Part shown: in pieces, positions 1 to 8,491 of the stretch
Position numbering within the stretch: position 1 is the first letter of the stretch
Layout of the letters: each line of letters opens with the position of its first letter
Origin: Rhodococcus sp. 14-2470-1b
GTDB taxonomy: Bacteria > Actinomycetota > Actinomycetes > Mycobacteriales > Mycobacteriaceae
Assembly (NCBI RefSeq): GCF_002259415.1
Contig: NZ_NPFY01000035.1
Location: 235,171-299,170 of the forward strand
Reading direction: 5' to 3'
Length of the DNA stretch: 64,000 nucleotides
Notes under the pieces: generated by a model
What the model was told of the DNA's origin: nothing
What the model saw: the letters and a program-made list of their open reading frames with translations, nothing else
Databases searched by the model: none
Position numbers and translations under genes: made by a program

Positions 1-413
1 GACAGCAGACGGGACACCAGCATGGTGTCACCCGGGTCGTCGAGTTCGAACTCGTCGATGCACAGGACACTGTGGTTCGACAGCTGATCGAGTGCCTGGT
101 TGAAGCCGAGCGCCCCGACCACATGCGTCAGCTCCACGAACGTTCCGAACGCCTTGGGCTCGGGCACGCTGTGGAAGATCGACGCCAACAGGTGGGTCTT
201 GCCGACGCCGAACCCGCCGTCCAGGTACAGACCCGCACCGGTTGCCGGGGTCTTCTTGCCGAACAGGCCGCGCTTGCCACCCTTCCCGCGGATCTTGGTG
301 ACCTTCTGCGCGAACGCCTCGGCCTTCGCGACCGCCTCGGCCTGGCTGGGCTCGTTCGGATCGGGAATGTACGACGAGAAGCTGACGTCGTCGAACATGG
401 CCGGCGGAACCAT
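1..413 (-). CDS. zapE: Cell division protein ZapE / AFG1-like ATPase (partial, 3' end off window)
   Basis: The N-terminal 137 codons of an AFG1/ZapE-family P-loop ATPase are visible; the rest lies left of the window. A Walker A motif (GGFGVGKT) sits near residues 66-73. A Walker B segment with the family signature DEFELDDPGD sits near residues 119-128. ZapE proteins act at the division septum, and mitochondrial AFG1 assists membrane-protein turnover; the actinobacterial role is less clear. The ATG at 413 opens MVPPAMFDDV, a usual start for the family. The gene is divergent from the RibD-like gene at 508, as I recall for Rv2670c/Rv2671 in M. tuberculosis. The family call is firm; the substrate is unknown. 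Confidence 0.88.
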   Translation of the reverse strand, partial: MVPPAMFDDVSFSSYIPDPNEPSQAEAVAKAEAFAQKVTKIRGKGGKRGLFGKKTPATGAGLYLDGGFGVGKTHLLASIFHSVPEPKAFGTFVELTHVVGALGFNQALDQLSNHSVLCIDEFELDDPGDTMLVSRLL

Positions 414-507
414 TTGAGCGATCAACTGATCGGATGGAACGACGGGGTTTCGATCGACAAGACGTGCAGGCATTGAACGAGCGTAGCGACGTGGTGTTAT
501 CTACCTT

Positions 508-1299
508 ATGCAGCTACTGGATATTGCGACCTACTTCACATCCGAGAGCGATGTGTCACGCGTTGCGAAGGGTCGGCTGGACGAGGCCGACCTGTCGCGC
601 CTGTACGCCTATCCCCCTCGACCCAGGCGCCCGTGGATTCGGGCGAACTTCGTGGCCAGCATCGACGGAGCAGTGACGGCCGACGGAGTGTCCGCCGGTC
701 TCGGGACCCCCGCCGACCAGGCAGTCTTCGCCGTCCTACGGTCCCTGACCGACGCGGTCCTCGTCGGCGCCGGAACCGTTCGCGCCGAGAACTACGGCGG
801 TGTCTCTCTGCCCGACGAGACCCGCCAGGCGCGCGTCGACCGCGGGTTGGACGAACTCCCCCCGGTCGTGGTCGTGACGGCCTCCGCCGAACTCGACCCC
901 GACGCGCGAGTGTTCACCGACACCACCGTCGCGCCGATCGTCGTGACCACGGCAACCGCGTCCGCCGACAACAAGAAGGTGTTGTCCGACGCCGGAGCCA
1001 GGATCGTCGAGGCGGGTGAGACTACCGTGACGACCGTCGACCTGATCGGCGCGCTGGACGGCCTCGGTCTTCACCGCGTGCTGTGCGAGGGCGGCCCGGG
1101 ACTGTTCGGCCAGCTGATCGCCGACGACGCCGTGGACGACGTCTGCCTCACGGTGTCGCCGCTTCTCGTGGCGGGGTCTGCCGGCAGGATCTCGCATTCC
1201 GCATCCGGCGCGGTCCGGCGCATGACGAGGGCGCATGTCGTCGCCGACGACGACGGCACGCTGCTGACCAGGTGGGTCAAGCACCGAACCGAACACTGA
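508..1299 (+). CDS. RibD C-terminal-domain pyrimidine reductase family protein
   Basis: A 263-aa protein with only the reductase (RibD_C, DHFR-like) half of bifunctional RibD; there is no zinc deaminase domain. Residues 45-100 hold the NADPH-binding start of the fold (RANFVASIDGAVT, then VLVGAGTVRAENYG). A second conserved block, LCEGGPGLFGQL, lies in the C-terminal third. By family it would reduce the ribosylamino-pyrimidine intermediate of riboflavin synthesis. The mycobacterial homologue (Rv2671) has also been linked to dihydrofolate reductase-like activity. Its position beside zapE and the exported hydrolase matches the mycobacterial order. True flavin synthesis versus a side reductase role cannot be decided from sequence. 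Confidence 0.85.
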   Translation: MQLLDIATYFTSESDVSRVAKGRLDEADLSRLYAYPPRPRRPWIRANFVASIDGAVTADGVSAGLGTPADQAVFAVLRSLTDAVLVGAGTVRAENYGGVSLPDETRQARVDRGLDELPPVVVVTASAELDPDARVFTDTTVAPIVVTTATASADNKKVLSDAGARIVEAGETTVTTVDLIGALDGLGLHRVLCEGGPGLFGQLIADDAVDDVCLTVSPLLVAGSAGRISHSASGAVRRMTRAHVVADDDGTLLTRWVKHRTEH

Positions 1300-1344
1300 C
1301 CGCCCGGTCGGATGGGTCGCCGACCGCCTGGTGCGGGAACTAGA

Positions 1345-1350
1345 TAGCCT
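1345..1350 (+). promoter_or_regulatory. TANNNT -10 box for a leaderless GTG start
   Basis: The hexamer TAGCCT ends 6 nt before the GTG at 1357, and no purine-rich ribosome-binding site is present. The transcript probably begins at the start codon. Confidence 0.5.
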
Positions 1351-1356
1351 CGCAGC

Positions 1357-2922
1357 GTGACGCAGAATCGATCGTTGCTGGTGTTCGTCGTGTGCCTGTC
1401 GCTGTTCGCGGCCGCGTGCGGGGCCGGGCCGTCCGGTCGGCCCGACGTGGCGGTCGAGCAGAACTCACCGGGACAGCCCGCCGACACCGAATCGGCGGAC
1501 CCCGCGCCGGAGCCTCCTGCACTGCAGGTTCCGGTGACGGATCTGTCCTGGCGTGACTGCACGTCGGACACCCTCGGCCGGTACGGCTACGCACCCCGTA
1601 CTCCCGGCCTGATCCTCGAGTGCGCGGATTTCGAAGCGCCCGTCGACGCGTCGGGTGAGATGTTCGGGTCCTTCTCCGTCGGTGCACTGCGCGCCCGTCT
1701 GGATCGGACGCCTGCCGACGCTCCCCCGATGGTGCTGACGTCAGGGGCGGACCGCGCGTCGATCGAGACGCTTGCCGACATGGCAGCAGGTCAAGGCGCG
1801 ACCCTTCTGGCGACCAATCCCGTGGTCGCGGTAGACCGACGCGGTATCGGCCGATCCACGGCGGTGGACTGCACCAAGTTCGACGCCCGCGCAGCTCTTG
1901 CGGACCTCGGGCAGTTCGCCGGAGGGGGCAGTGACGCGGTCGATCGAGCCGTCGACGCAGGCCGGGACGCGACCATCGAATGCACCGACCTCCTGCAACC
2001 ACAGGAACTGGCCTTCGCGACGTCGTATGCAGCGGACGACCTGGAGCGACTGCGGCTCACCTGGGGCGTCGACAGCATCGGACTCATCGGCACCGGAAAC
2101 GGTGCACCGACGGCACTGGCGTTCGCTGCGCAGTACCCCGACCGCCTCTCCCGACTCGTACTCGACTCGCCCACCGGACTCGGCGCGGATCAGATGACCG
2201 TGGCCGAGCAGAAGACGCAGGGTCGCGAATCTGCCTTCACCGCCTTCGCCGAGCGATGCATCGCGCTCGACTGTTCACTCGGCCCCGATCCACGAGCGGC
2301 CGTTGCCGACCTGGTGCAGCGTGCACGATCGGGAGGGCTGAGGCCGCTGTCCACCCACGCGCTGCTCGACGGAATCGCCTACGCCCTGGCATCGTCGGCA
2401 GGCGACCCGACGCAGCGCGCGCTCACACTGTCGAACACGCTGTCCTCGGCACGTGCCGGTGACACCGCAGCCCTGACCGAGTTGGCCGATCGAGCCGCCG
2501 ACGCCTACGGCACGGACGGACAGTTCGTCGCCCGCTGCACCGACGGACAGCAGTGGCCGTCGCCCCAGGCGGTGCGTGACGCCACCGGATCGTGGTCCGA
2601 GCTGTATCCCGTCTTCGGCACCGATGCTGCTCTGGCCTCACTGACGTGTGCATCCTGGCCGACGGCACCCGCAGCGCCGCTGCCCTCGGAACTACCGATT
2701 CCGGTGTTGTTTCTCAGCGGCGCCGCGGATCCCGTCGTCGGCAACGGCGGTTTCGCCGCAGTCTCCGGAATGATCGCGACGACGGGTACGCAGGCGGCGT
2801 CGATGACATGGCAGGGCGCGGGTCACCCCACGGTAGGTGGTTCGGCGTGTGCTCAGTCCGCGGTTGCCGGCTACGTCGCCGACGCAGCACTGCCGCCGGA
2901 CGGCAGCGTGTGCCCTGCATGA
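1357..2922 (+). CDS. Exported alpha/beta-hydrolase lipoprotein (Rv2672-like), atypical nucleophile
   Basis: A 521-aa protein starting at GTG. Residues 1-24 form a signal peptide ending in a lipobox-like FAAAC, so it is probably a lipoprotein. The remainder follows the layout of secreted TAP-type alpha/beta hydrolases: an oxyanion-side segment (VVAVDRRGIGRS), a nucleophile elbow, a helical lid, then SGAADPV with the acid residue and GAGHPTVGG with the histidine near the C-terminus. In the elbow GTGNGAPTAL the usual serine is Asn248, so classical Ser-hydrolase chemistry is doubtful. The gene lies between the RibD-like gene and aftC, as in mycobacteria. The fold call is firm; catalytic activity is uncertain. 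Confidence 0.8.
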   Translation: MTQNRSLLVFVVCLSLFAAACGAGPSGRPDVAVEQNSPGQPADTESADPAPEPPALQVPVTDLSWRDCTSDTLGRYGYAPRTPGLILECADFEAPVDASGEMFGSFSVGALRARLDRTPADAPPMVLTSGADRASIETLADMAAGQGATLLATNPVVAVDRRGIGRSTAVDCTKFDARAALADLGQFAGGGSDAVDRAVDAGRDATIECTDLLQPQELAFATSYAADDLERLRLTWGVDSIGLIGTGNGAPTALAFAAQYPDRLSRLVLDSPTGLGADQMTVAEQKTQGRESAFTAFAERCIALDCSLGPDPRAAVADLVQRARSGGLRPLSTHALLDGIAYALASSAGDPTQRALTLSNTLSSARAGDTAALTELADRAADAYGTDGQFVARCTDGQQWPSPQAVRDATGSWSELYPVFGTDAALASLTCASWPTAPAAPLPSELPIPVLFLSGAADPVVGNGGFAAVSGMIATTGTQAASMTWQGAGHPTVGGSACAQSAVAGYVADAALPPDGSVCPA

Positions 2923-3010
2923 CACGCGTGGGCGGTCGAGGGCGGAAACAAGGTCCGGAGGGGTTGTCACGGCCGGGGTGTCTGACGTCGGTCCGACGGG
3001 GCGGTCAATG

Positions 3011-3016
3011 TACCGT
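3011..3016 (+). promoter_or_regulatory. TANNNT -10 box upstream of aftC
   Basis: TACCGT ends 7 nt before the GTG at 3024 with no ribosome-binding site, consistent with a leaderless aftC transcript. Confidence 0.5.
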
Positions 3017-3023
3017 TCCGTAG

Positions 3024-4274
3024 GTGTCACTTAGCTTCCTCGAGCCACGAACCGGCCGGTCCACCGCAGAAGTAGTCAAGTTCGCGCTGTGGCCGTTGGC
3101 CGTCATGACGGTGCTCAACCGGGTCCTGGTTCGAGCGATCAACGGCGACATCACCGACGACTTCACCCCGGTGTACCGCGCGGCTCTGGCGTTTCTCAAC
3201 CGGCAGCCGGTCTACACGGCGAACTTCGATTCGGTGGATCCGCACTACCTGTACCCGCCCGGGGCCACGATGCTGCTCTCCCCCGTCGCCGTGATCGACC
3301 CGGAACGCTCTCGGTGGCTGTTCATCTTCGCCAGCACTCTCGCGATCCTGATTGCTCTGTACATTCTGCTGCGCATCTTCGGCTACGGTCTGAACTCCGT
3401 CGTTGCACCTGTGTTGCTCCTTGCCGCGTTCGCGAGCGAAACAGTGACGAACACACTGGTGTTCACCAATTTCAACGGCTTCGTGTTACTCGGCGAGGTC
3501 GCGTTCATCGGCTTCCTGTTGAAGCGAAAAGACCTGTGGGCAGGCGTCGCGATCGGCCTCACCATCGTGGTCAAGCCCATTCTCGTTCCGCTGCTGATCA
3601 TTCCGCTCATGACCAGACAGTGGAAGGTGTTCGTCACCGCCGTCGCCATTCCCCTGATCTTCACCGCGATCGCATGGCCGCTGTCCGTCGACCCCATGGA
3701 CTTCGTGAACCGCACCGTGCCGTACCTACTCGAATCCAGGGACTACTTCAACAGCGCCGTTGTCGGAAACGGGCGCTACTACGGACTGCCCGAGTTCTTG
3801 ATTCTCGGAATCCGCGGTGTCCTCGGACTCATGGTTCTCGCCTCGTTGTGGATCCTCTACAAGTATTGCCGCGAGGACCGATTGTTCTTCGTCGCCACCA
3901 CATCCGGCCTCGTCCTCACTGCACATTGGCTGCTGGGTTCGTTGGGCCAGATGTACTACTCGATGATGCTGTTCCCACTTCTCATGACGGTCGTCCTGAA
4001 GAACTCGGTGCTCCGGAACTGGCCGGCCTGGCTCGCCATCTACGGTTTCACCTGCTACGACCGCTGGCTGTCCGGCCGGTTCTACACCACGGGACGAGCC
4101 TTCGACTACATGCGCACCACCTTCGGATGGAGTCTGCTGATCATCGTCGTCTTCGGCGTGCTCGTCGGGCGCTACTACGCAGCTCGGCAGGACGGCCGAC
4201 TCGACCGGGGAATCGAACCCGACTATCTACTGGACGACCCGCGACCAGCGGAGACGACGAAGTCCGGCGGATAG
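3024..4274 (+). CDS. aftC: Alpha-(1->3)-arabinofuranosyltransferase AftC (GT87/DUF2029)
   Basis: A 416-aa polytopic membrane protein with about ten hydrophobic segments. The first extracytoplasmic loop carries the acidic GT-C motif in DITDDFTPVY near residues 37-46, followed by the family segment HYLYPPGATMLL. Known AftC enzymes add alpha-1,3-linked arabinofuranose branches to arabinan from decaprenyl-phospho-arabinose at the outer face of the membrane, building arabinogalactan and lipoarabinomannan. Its presence implies a mycolata-type cell wall. It sits between the exported hydrolase and msrB, matching Rv2673. GTG 3024 is preceded by a -10 box and no Shine-Dalgarno sequence. Confidence 0.88.
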   Translation: MSLSFLEPRTGRSTAEVVKFALWPLAVMTVLNRVLVRAINGDITDDFTPVYRAALAFLNRQPVYTANFDSVDPHYLYPPGATMLLSPVAVIDPERSRWLFIFASTLAILIALYILLRIFGYGLNSVVAPVLLLAAFASETVTNTLVFTNFNGFVLLGEVAFIGFLLKRKDLWAGVAIGLTIVVKPILVPLLIIPLMTRQWKVFVTAVAIPLIFTAIAWPLSVDPMDFVNRTVPYLLESRDYFNSAVVGNGRYYGLPEFLILGIRGVLGLMVLASLWILYKYCREDRLFFVATTSGLVLTAHWLLGSLGQMYYSMMLFPLLMTVVLKNSVLRNWPAWLAIYGFTCYDRWLSGRFYTTGRAFDYMRTTFGWSLLIIVVFGVLVGRYYAARQDGRLDRGIEPDYLLDDPRPAETTKSGG

Positions 4275-4289
4275 TATTAGCGTGAAGGC

Positions 4290-4727
4290 ATGAGTTCAGC
4301 GACGGACAAGAATCCTGCCCCAGCAGTACAGCTCACCGACGCGCAGTGGCGAGAGAAACTCTCACCCGAGGAGTACGCGGTTCTACGGCAAGCCGGAACC
4401 GAGCGACCCTTCGTCGGCGAATACACCGACACGACCACCGAAGGCATTTACCAGTGCCGTGCCTGTGGCGCGGAACTGTTCCGCAGTACCGAGAAGTTCG
4501 AGTCCCACTGTGGCTGGCCTTCCTTCTTCGACCCGGCCGACAGCGACGCCGTTATCCTCAACGAGGACAATTCGCTCGGAATGCGCCGCATCGAAGTGAT
4601 CTGCAAGAACTGCCACAGTCACCTCGGACACGTCTTCGAGGGCGAGGGCTACCCGACGCCCACCGATCAGCGTTACTGCATCAACTCCATATCGCTGATC
4701 TTCAACCCGGCGGTCGACGCACAGTAG
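4290..4727 (+). CDS. msrB: Peptide-methionine (R)-S-oxide reductase MsrB
   Basis: A 145-aa single-domain MsrB. The structural zinc site is intact (Cys56/Cys59 in CRAC and Cys105/Cys108 in CKNC). The catalytic cysteine is Cys130 in RYCINSISL. It reduces methionine-R-sulfoxide in proteins in the cytoplasm, using thioredoxin. The ATG at 4290 has a GAAGG ribosome-binding site and lies 15 nt after the aftC stop. A TAGTAT box overlaps that stop and may drive msrB separately. In mycobacteria msrB (Rv2674) occupies the same place. The downstream pyruvyl transferase is not part of the mycobacterial order. Confidence 0.95.
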   Translation: MSSATDKNPAPAVQLTDAQWREKLSPEEYAVLRQAGTERPFVGEYTDTTTEGIYQCRACGAELFRSTEKFESHCGWPSFFDPADSDAVILNEDNSLGMRRIEVICKNCHSHLGHVFEGEGYPTPTDQRYCINSISLIFNPAVDAQ

Positions 4728-4816
4728 TCGCACCGAAGTCGCGCCCCGGGTTCAGCTCGCGCCGCGTACCCACTGCAGCTTGCTTCATGTACCGCACGGT
4801 ATTCAAAACTCTGCGG

Positions 4817-4822
4817 TATCTT
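4817..4822 (+). promoter_or_regulatory. TANNNT -10 box upstream of the pyruvyl transferase
   Basis: TATCTT ends 6 nt before the ATG at 4829. This supports 4829 over the upstream in-frame ATG at 4787. Confidence 0.45.
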
Positions 4823-4828
4823 TCTGCA

Positions 4829-5641
4829 ATGACTGCGGCGATCAAGACTTTCTGGTGGCGTCAGCTCAAACTCACAGGCCTTCGCCCGAACTTCGGGGAC
4901 GAGCTGACTCCGGGGCTGGTGAAGTCTCTCTTCGGTCGGAAGTGTGCGTGGAGGCGCCCGAAGTGCAGCGAGTTCACCGGCGCCGGTTCGACGCTCGAGA
5001 TGGTTCAGCTCATGAACGCGCCGAAGACCCTGAAGGTATGGGGTTCCGGTTTCGGAGTGCGCGAGGGAACCACCGAGAGAAACTTCAGCAACCCTGGGTA
5101 CGACATCTACGCCGTACGTGGGCAACTCACTCTGGGCCGTATCGACTCCGACCGCGACATCGCAGTCGGGGATCCAGGGCTTCTGACAAACAAGGTCTAC
5201 CCGCCTTCGCAACGGGTGCACGGTCGAGTCGGCCTCGTCTATCACTGGATGCACAAGAGCGACACAGTGGTACAGACCCTCGCACGTGAGGGAAACATTC
5301 TGCTGATCGATCCGTCGAGGAAGCCGTCCAAGGTCGTCGCGGACATCACGTCGTGCGAGTTCGTGATGTCCACGAGTCTTCACGGACTCATCGTCGCGGA
5401 CTCGTACGGTATCCCGAATGCGTGGATCGAGCTGACGCAGGAGATCGGCGGCAAGGGATACAAGTTCGAGGACTACTACTCCGCTTTCGGCGGACAGGCG
5501 GTTCAGCATTCATCGGACCTCGCGTGGGATGCAGATCGGATCGCGGCTCTCCGAGACGAGTATCGCCCGATTCCGAATCTCACGGAGATACAGGACAAAC
5601 TCATCGCCGCGTTTCCGTACCCCGCGATCGACGCACGATGA
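4829..5641 (+). CDS. Polysaccharide pyruvyl transferase family protein
   Basis: A 270-aa protein of the CsaB/ExoV-like family. The N-terminal segment NFGDELTPGLVKSLFG is the family hallmark. The C-terminal half has the CEFVMSTSLHGLIVADSYGIP block, also diagnostic. Members transfer pyruvate from phosphoenolpyruvate to a sugar, forming a ketal that adds negative charge to envelope glycans. There is no signal peptide or membrane segment, so it acts in the cytoplasm. Start choice: ATG 4829 follows a well-placed -10 box and gives the normal family N-terminus; ATG 4787 would add 14 residues. Adjacency to aftC suggests a wall or capsule glycan acceptor, which is inference. Confidence 0.78.
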   Translation: MTAAIKTFWWRQLKLTGLRPNFGDELTPGLVKSLFGRKCAWRRPKCSEFTGAGSTLEMVQLMNAPKTLKVWGSGFGVREGTTERNFSNPGYDIYAVRGQLTLGRIDSDRDIAVGDPGLLTNKVYPPSQRVHGRVGLVYHWMHKSDTVVQTLAREGNILLIDPSRKPSKVVADITSCEFVMSTSLHGLIVADSYGIPNAWIELTQEIGGKGYKFEDYYSAFGGQAVQHSSDLAWDADRIAALRDEYRPIPNLTEIQDKLIAAFPYPAIDAR

Positions 5642-5724
5642 AACGAACAACCGCGAAGTGCGGCAACGATTAGCCGTCGGTCGGCGCGTTCGTACAAGAA
5701 GTGCAGAGCACGTCCCCTCACATG

Positions 5725-5730
5725 CATACT
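5725..5730 (+). promoter_or_regulatory. -10-like box upstream of the MaoC gene
   Basis: CATACT ends 6 nt before the ATG at 5737, and no ribosome-binding site is visible. It resembles the leaderless promoters elsewhere in the window. Confidence 0.35.
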
Positions 5731-5736
5731 GTGATG

Positions 5737-6195
5737 ATGCGCACCTTCACTTCACCCGAGCAGTTGAAAGCGGCGGTCGGCGAGAATCTGGGAGTCAGCG
5801 ACTGGCTCCAGATCACGCAGGAACGCGTGAACACCTTCGCCGACGCCACCGGTGACCACCAGTGGATCCATGTGGATGTCGAACGCGCGACCAAGGAAAG
5901 CCCGTTCGGTGCGCCGGTCGCCCACGGGTATCTGAGTTTGTCTCTCGTTCCGATGCTCAACTGGCAGATCTACACGATCGAGAACACCAAGCTCGGAGTC
6001 AATTACGGCTCCAACAAGGTTCGTTTCATCAACCCGGTGAAGGTGGGCTCGCACGTTCGCCTTCAGACGACGCTGACCTCGGTGGACGAAGTATCCGGCG
6101 GGGCTCTTCAGGTCGTCGCCACCAGCACGCTGGAGATCGAGGGAGAGACAAAGCCTGCGCTCGTGGCGGAGACGATCGGTCGGATCATGTTCTGA
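5737..6195 (+). CDS. MaoC family (R)-specific enoyl-CoA hydratase-like protein
   Basis: A 152-aa hot-dog-fold protein. Residues 24-44 carry the hydratase-2 motif, with the catalytic Asp and His in FADATGDHQWIHVD, followed by APVAHGYLSLSLVP. The family hydrates 2-enoyl-CoA or acyl-carrier substrates to (R)-3-hydroxyacyl products in the cytoplasm. The ATG at 5737 opens MRTFTSPEQL, the usual start, and lies 6 nt after a -10-like box; GTG 5701 would add an unlikely 12 residues. Its last 11 bases overlap the convergent molybdoenzyme gene. The specific substrate cannot be read from sequence. Confidence 0.85.
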   Translation: MRTFTSPEQLKAAVGENLGVSDWLQITQERVNTFADATGDHQWIHVDVERATKESPFGAPVAHGYLSLSLVPMLNWQIYTIENTKLGVNYGSNKVRFINPVKVGSHVRLQTTLTSVDEVSGGALQVVATSTLEIEGETKPALVAETIGRIMF

Positions 6196-8491
6196 CAGCT
6201 GCTCTGTCGAGCAACTCGGGCGGATCGAACGCGGTGATCGGAGGCAGTTCTCCGTCGTAGCGTTCGATCTGCACCAGAACGTGCTGGCCCGTCGATCCTC
6301 GCGCGAGCGACGATGTGCCGACGTCGGGGGTCAGCACATTCGGGTTACCGTGTTTGCACAGCGTGGCGGGATCGGCAGGGTCGAGCGGGTCGTACCACGC
6401 ACCGGTGGACAGTTGTACGACGCTGTCCATCATGGCGTCGTCGATGATCACACCGGCCAGGCACGCTCCGCGATCGTTGAACACCCTGACCACATCGCCG
6501 GCGGCGATCCCTCGCGCGGCAGCCGCAGTGGAATGGATCCGAATCGGCTCTCGCCCTGCAATTTTCGACGCCTGGCTGGTGGCGCCGTGATCCAGTTGGC
6601 TGTGCAACCGAGTGCGGGGCTGATTGGCGATCAAATGCAGTGGATATGTCGCAGCTCGTGCGCCGCCCAACCATTCGTCCGGTTCGAACCAGGCCGGGTG
6701 TCCGATGCAGTCGACATAATCGAAGCCCGCGATCGTCTCGGAGAAGATCTCGATCTTCCCACTCGGTGTACGCAGGGCGTTCCGTCGAGGATCCGCCCGA
6801 TAGTCGGCAAGCAGGGTGAGGTCGTCCTCGGTGGTCATCCGGAACGAACCGGTGTGCCAGAAGTCGTCGAACTCCGGGGTGTCGACGCCGGCTGCGCGCA
6901 GGTAACCGCGCCACTGGTCGTAGAGATGCTCGACCCACTGCCGGGACGACCGACCTTCCGTGAATGCCTCTGCCACGCCGAGCTTCTCGGACAGCGCCGC
7001 GAAGGTGTCGTAATCGTCACGCGATTCGGCGTATCGAGGCACAGCGCGGTGCATGGCCACGAGGAGCGGATCGTTGCGGGTGCAACTGAGATCCTCGCGT
7101 TCCAGCGACGTGGTGGACGGAACCACGATGTCCGCATGTTTGGCCATCGGCGTCCAGTAGGGATCGTGCACGACGACGGTGTCCGGGCGCGCCAGTGCGC
7201 GCCGCAGTCGGCCCAGGTCCTGGTGGTGATGGAACGGGTTGCCCCCCGCCCAGTGCACGAGCTTGATATCGGGGTATGTCAGTCGTTTGCCGTCGTAGTC
7301 GAACTCGGAGCCGGGTCGGAGCAGCATGTCCGAGACAGCGGCCACCGGAATGAAGGACGTGACCGGGTTCAGCCCCTGCGGAAGGGTCGGCAACGGGTAC
7401 GGCACCGGCGCGAGACCCGGCTCGTTCATCGAGCCGTAGCCGTGGCCGAATCCCCCACCCGGAATGCCGATCTGGCCGAGCATCGATGCCAGCGTCAATC
7501 CCATCCACGGGGCTTGTTCACCGCTCTGGACTCGCTGCAACGACCAGGTGACCGTCAGCAAGGTGCGTTGCGACGCCATCGACCTGGCGAGTTCGGTGAT
7601 CACCTCGGGGGCCAACCCGGATTTCTCGGACGCCCACTGGGGCGACTTCGGTGTGCCGTCGGTCGCACCGAGGAGGTAACGCTCGAACACGTCGTAGCCG
7701 GTGGTGTAATCGTCCAGAAATGCTCGGTCGAGCAGGTTTTCGGTCGCCAGAACGTGAGCGAGCCCGAGCATCACCGCAACATCGGAGCCGGGACGGGGCG
7801 CGAGCCACGTCGCGGCACCCGTCATGTCGTCTTGCAGCGGACTGACGGTGACGATCTTCCCACCGCGAGCCCGGAGCGCATCGAGTGCAGATTCGGTGGG
7901 GTGATTCGATGTGCCGCCGTGATTGACGGACGTGTTCTTCACCGGCACTCCGCCGAACGCCACCAGAAGATCGGTCTCGCGCGCGATGACATTCCAGGAT
8001 GTCGAACGTGAGAACAATTTCCAATGCGCGCCGACGACGTGTGGCATGACCACGGACGTGGCGCCGGTCGAGTAACTGTTCACCGACCGGGTGTATCCGC
8101 CAAGGCAGTTGAGGAAGCGATGGACCTGGGACTGAGCGTGGTGGAAACGGCCAGCACTGGCCCACCCGTAGGACCCACCATAGATCGCACTGTTTCCGTA
8201 CCGGTCGATGACCCGCCGGAGTTCGTCGGCGAGGAGGTCGGTGAGCTCCCCCCAGGTGACGGACACGAACTGATCGCTTCCGCGACGCTCGCTCGGACCC
8301 GGCCCGTGTTCGAGCCACCCTCGTCGCACTGCTGGTCCGGTCACGCGTGAGCGGTGACGCACCGAACCGGGAAGATTACCCAGGACGGGGGACGGACTGG
8401 AATCGCCGGCGTCGGGAGTGATCTCGGTTACCTCGCCGTCCACGCCCGCGGCCTGGAACATGCCCCAGTGGGCCATGTGCTGTGCACTCAC
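6185..8491 (-). CDS. Molybdopterin-dependent oxidoreductase, DMSO/TMAO/biotin sulfoxide reductase family (BisC-like)
   Basis: A 768-aa single-subunit molybdoenzyme. The segment YSTGATSVVMPHVVG contains Ser141, aligning with the molybdenum-ligating serine of DMSO, TMAO and biotin sulfoxide reductases. There is no Fe-S cysteine motif and no twin-arginine signal, so a cytoplasmic BisC/TorZ-like S- or N-oxide reductase fits best. The start is taken as GTG 8491, which overlaps the stop of the HAD gene by 4 bp (GTGA); ATG 8475 is an alternative. It is the last gene of the hemE-hemY-hemQ-HAD run. Methionine sulfoxide or biotin sulfoxide are plausible substrates, by inference only. Confidence 0.85.
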   Translation of the reverse strand: MSAQHMAHWGMFQAAGVDGEVTEITPDAGDSSPSPVLGNLPGSVRHRSRVTGPAVRRGWLEHGPGPSERRGSDQFVSVTWGELTDLLADELRRVIDRYGNSAIYGGSYGWASAGRFHHAQSQVHRFLNCLGGYTRSVNSYSTGATSVVMPHVVGAHWKLFSRSTSWNVIARETDLLVAFGGVPVKNTSVNHGGTSNHPTESALDALRARGGKIVTVSPLQDDMTGAATWLAPRPGSDVAVMLGLAHVLATENLLDRAFLDDYTTGYDVFERYLLGATDGTPKSPQWASEKSGLAPEVITELARSMASQRTLLTVTWSLQRVQSGEQAPWMGLTLASMLGQIGIPGGGFGHGYGSMNEPGLAPVPYPLPTLPQGLNPVTSFIPVAAVSDMLLRPGSEFDYDGKRLTYPDIKLVHWAGGNPFHHHQDLGRLRRALARPDTVVVHDPYWTPMAKHADIVVPSTTSLEREDLSCTRNDPLLVAMHRAVPRYAESRDDYDTFAALSEKLGVAEAFTEGRSSRQWVEHLYDQWRGYLRAAGVDTPEFDDFWHTGSFRMTTEDDLTLLADYRADPRRNALRTPSGKIEIFSETIAGFDYVDCIGHPAWFEPDEWLGGARAATYPLHLIANQPRTRLHSQLDHGATSQASKIAGREPIRIHSTAAAARGIAAGDVVRVFNDRGACLAGVIIDDAMMDSVVQLSTGAWYDPLDPADPATLCKHGNPNVLTPDVGTSSLARGSTGQHVLVQIERYDGELPPITAFDPPELLDRAAVRT

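Noticed and set aside
4346..4828. N-terminal extension of the pyruvyl transferase frame through msrB
   Set aside because: The sequence is Arg-rich and antisense-like to codon bias; the family begins at 4829 after a clear -10 box.
6281..8011. A 576-codon plus-strand frame opposite the molybdoenzyme
   Set aside because: It is a GC-driven mirror frame with no recognisable domain, while the minus strand encodes a complete molybdoenzyme.
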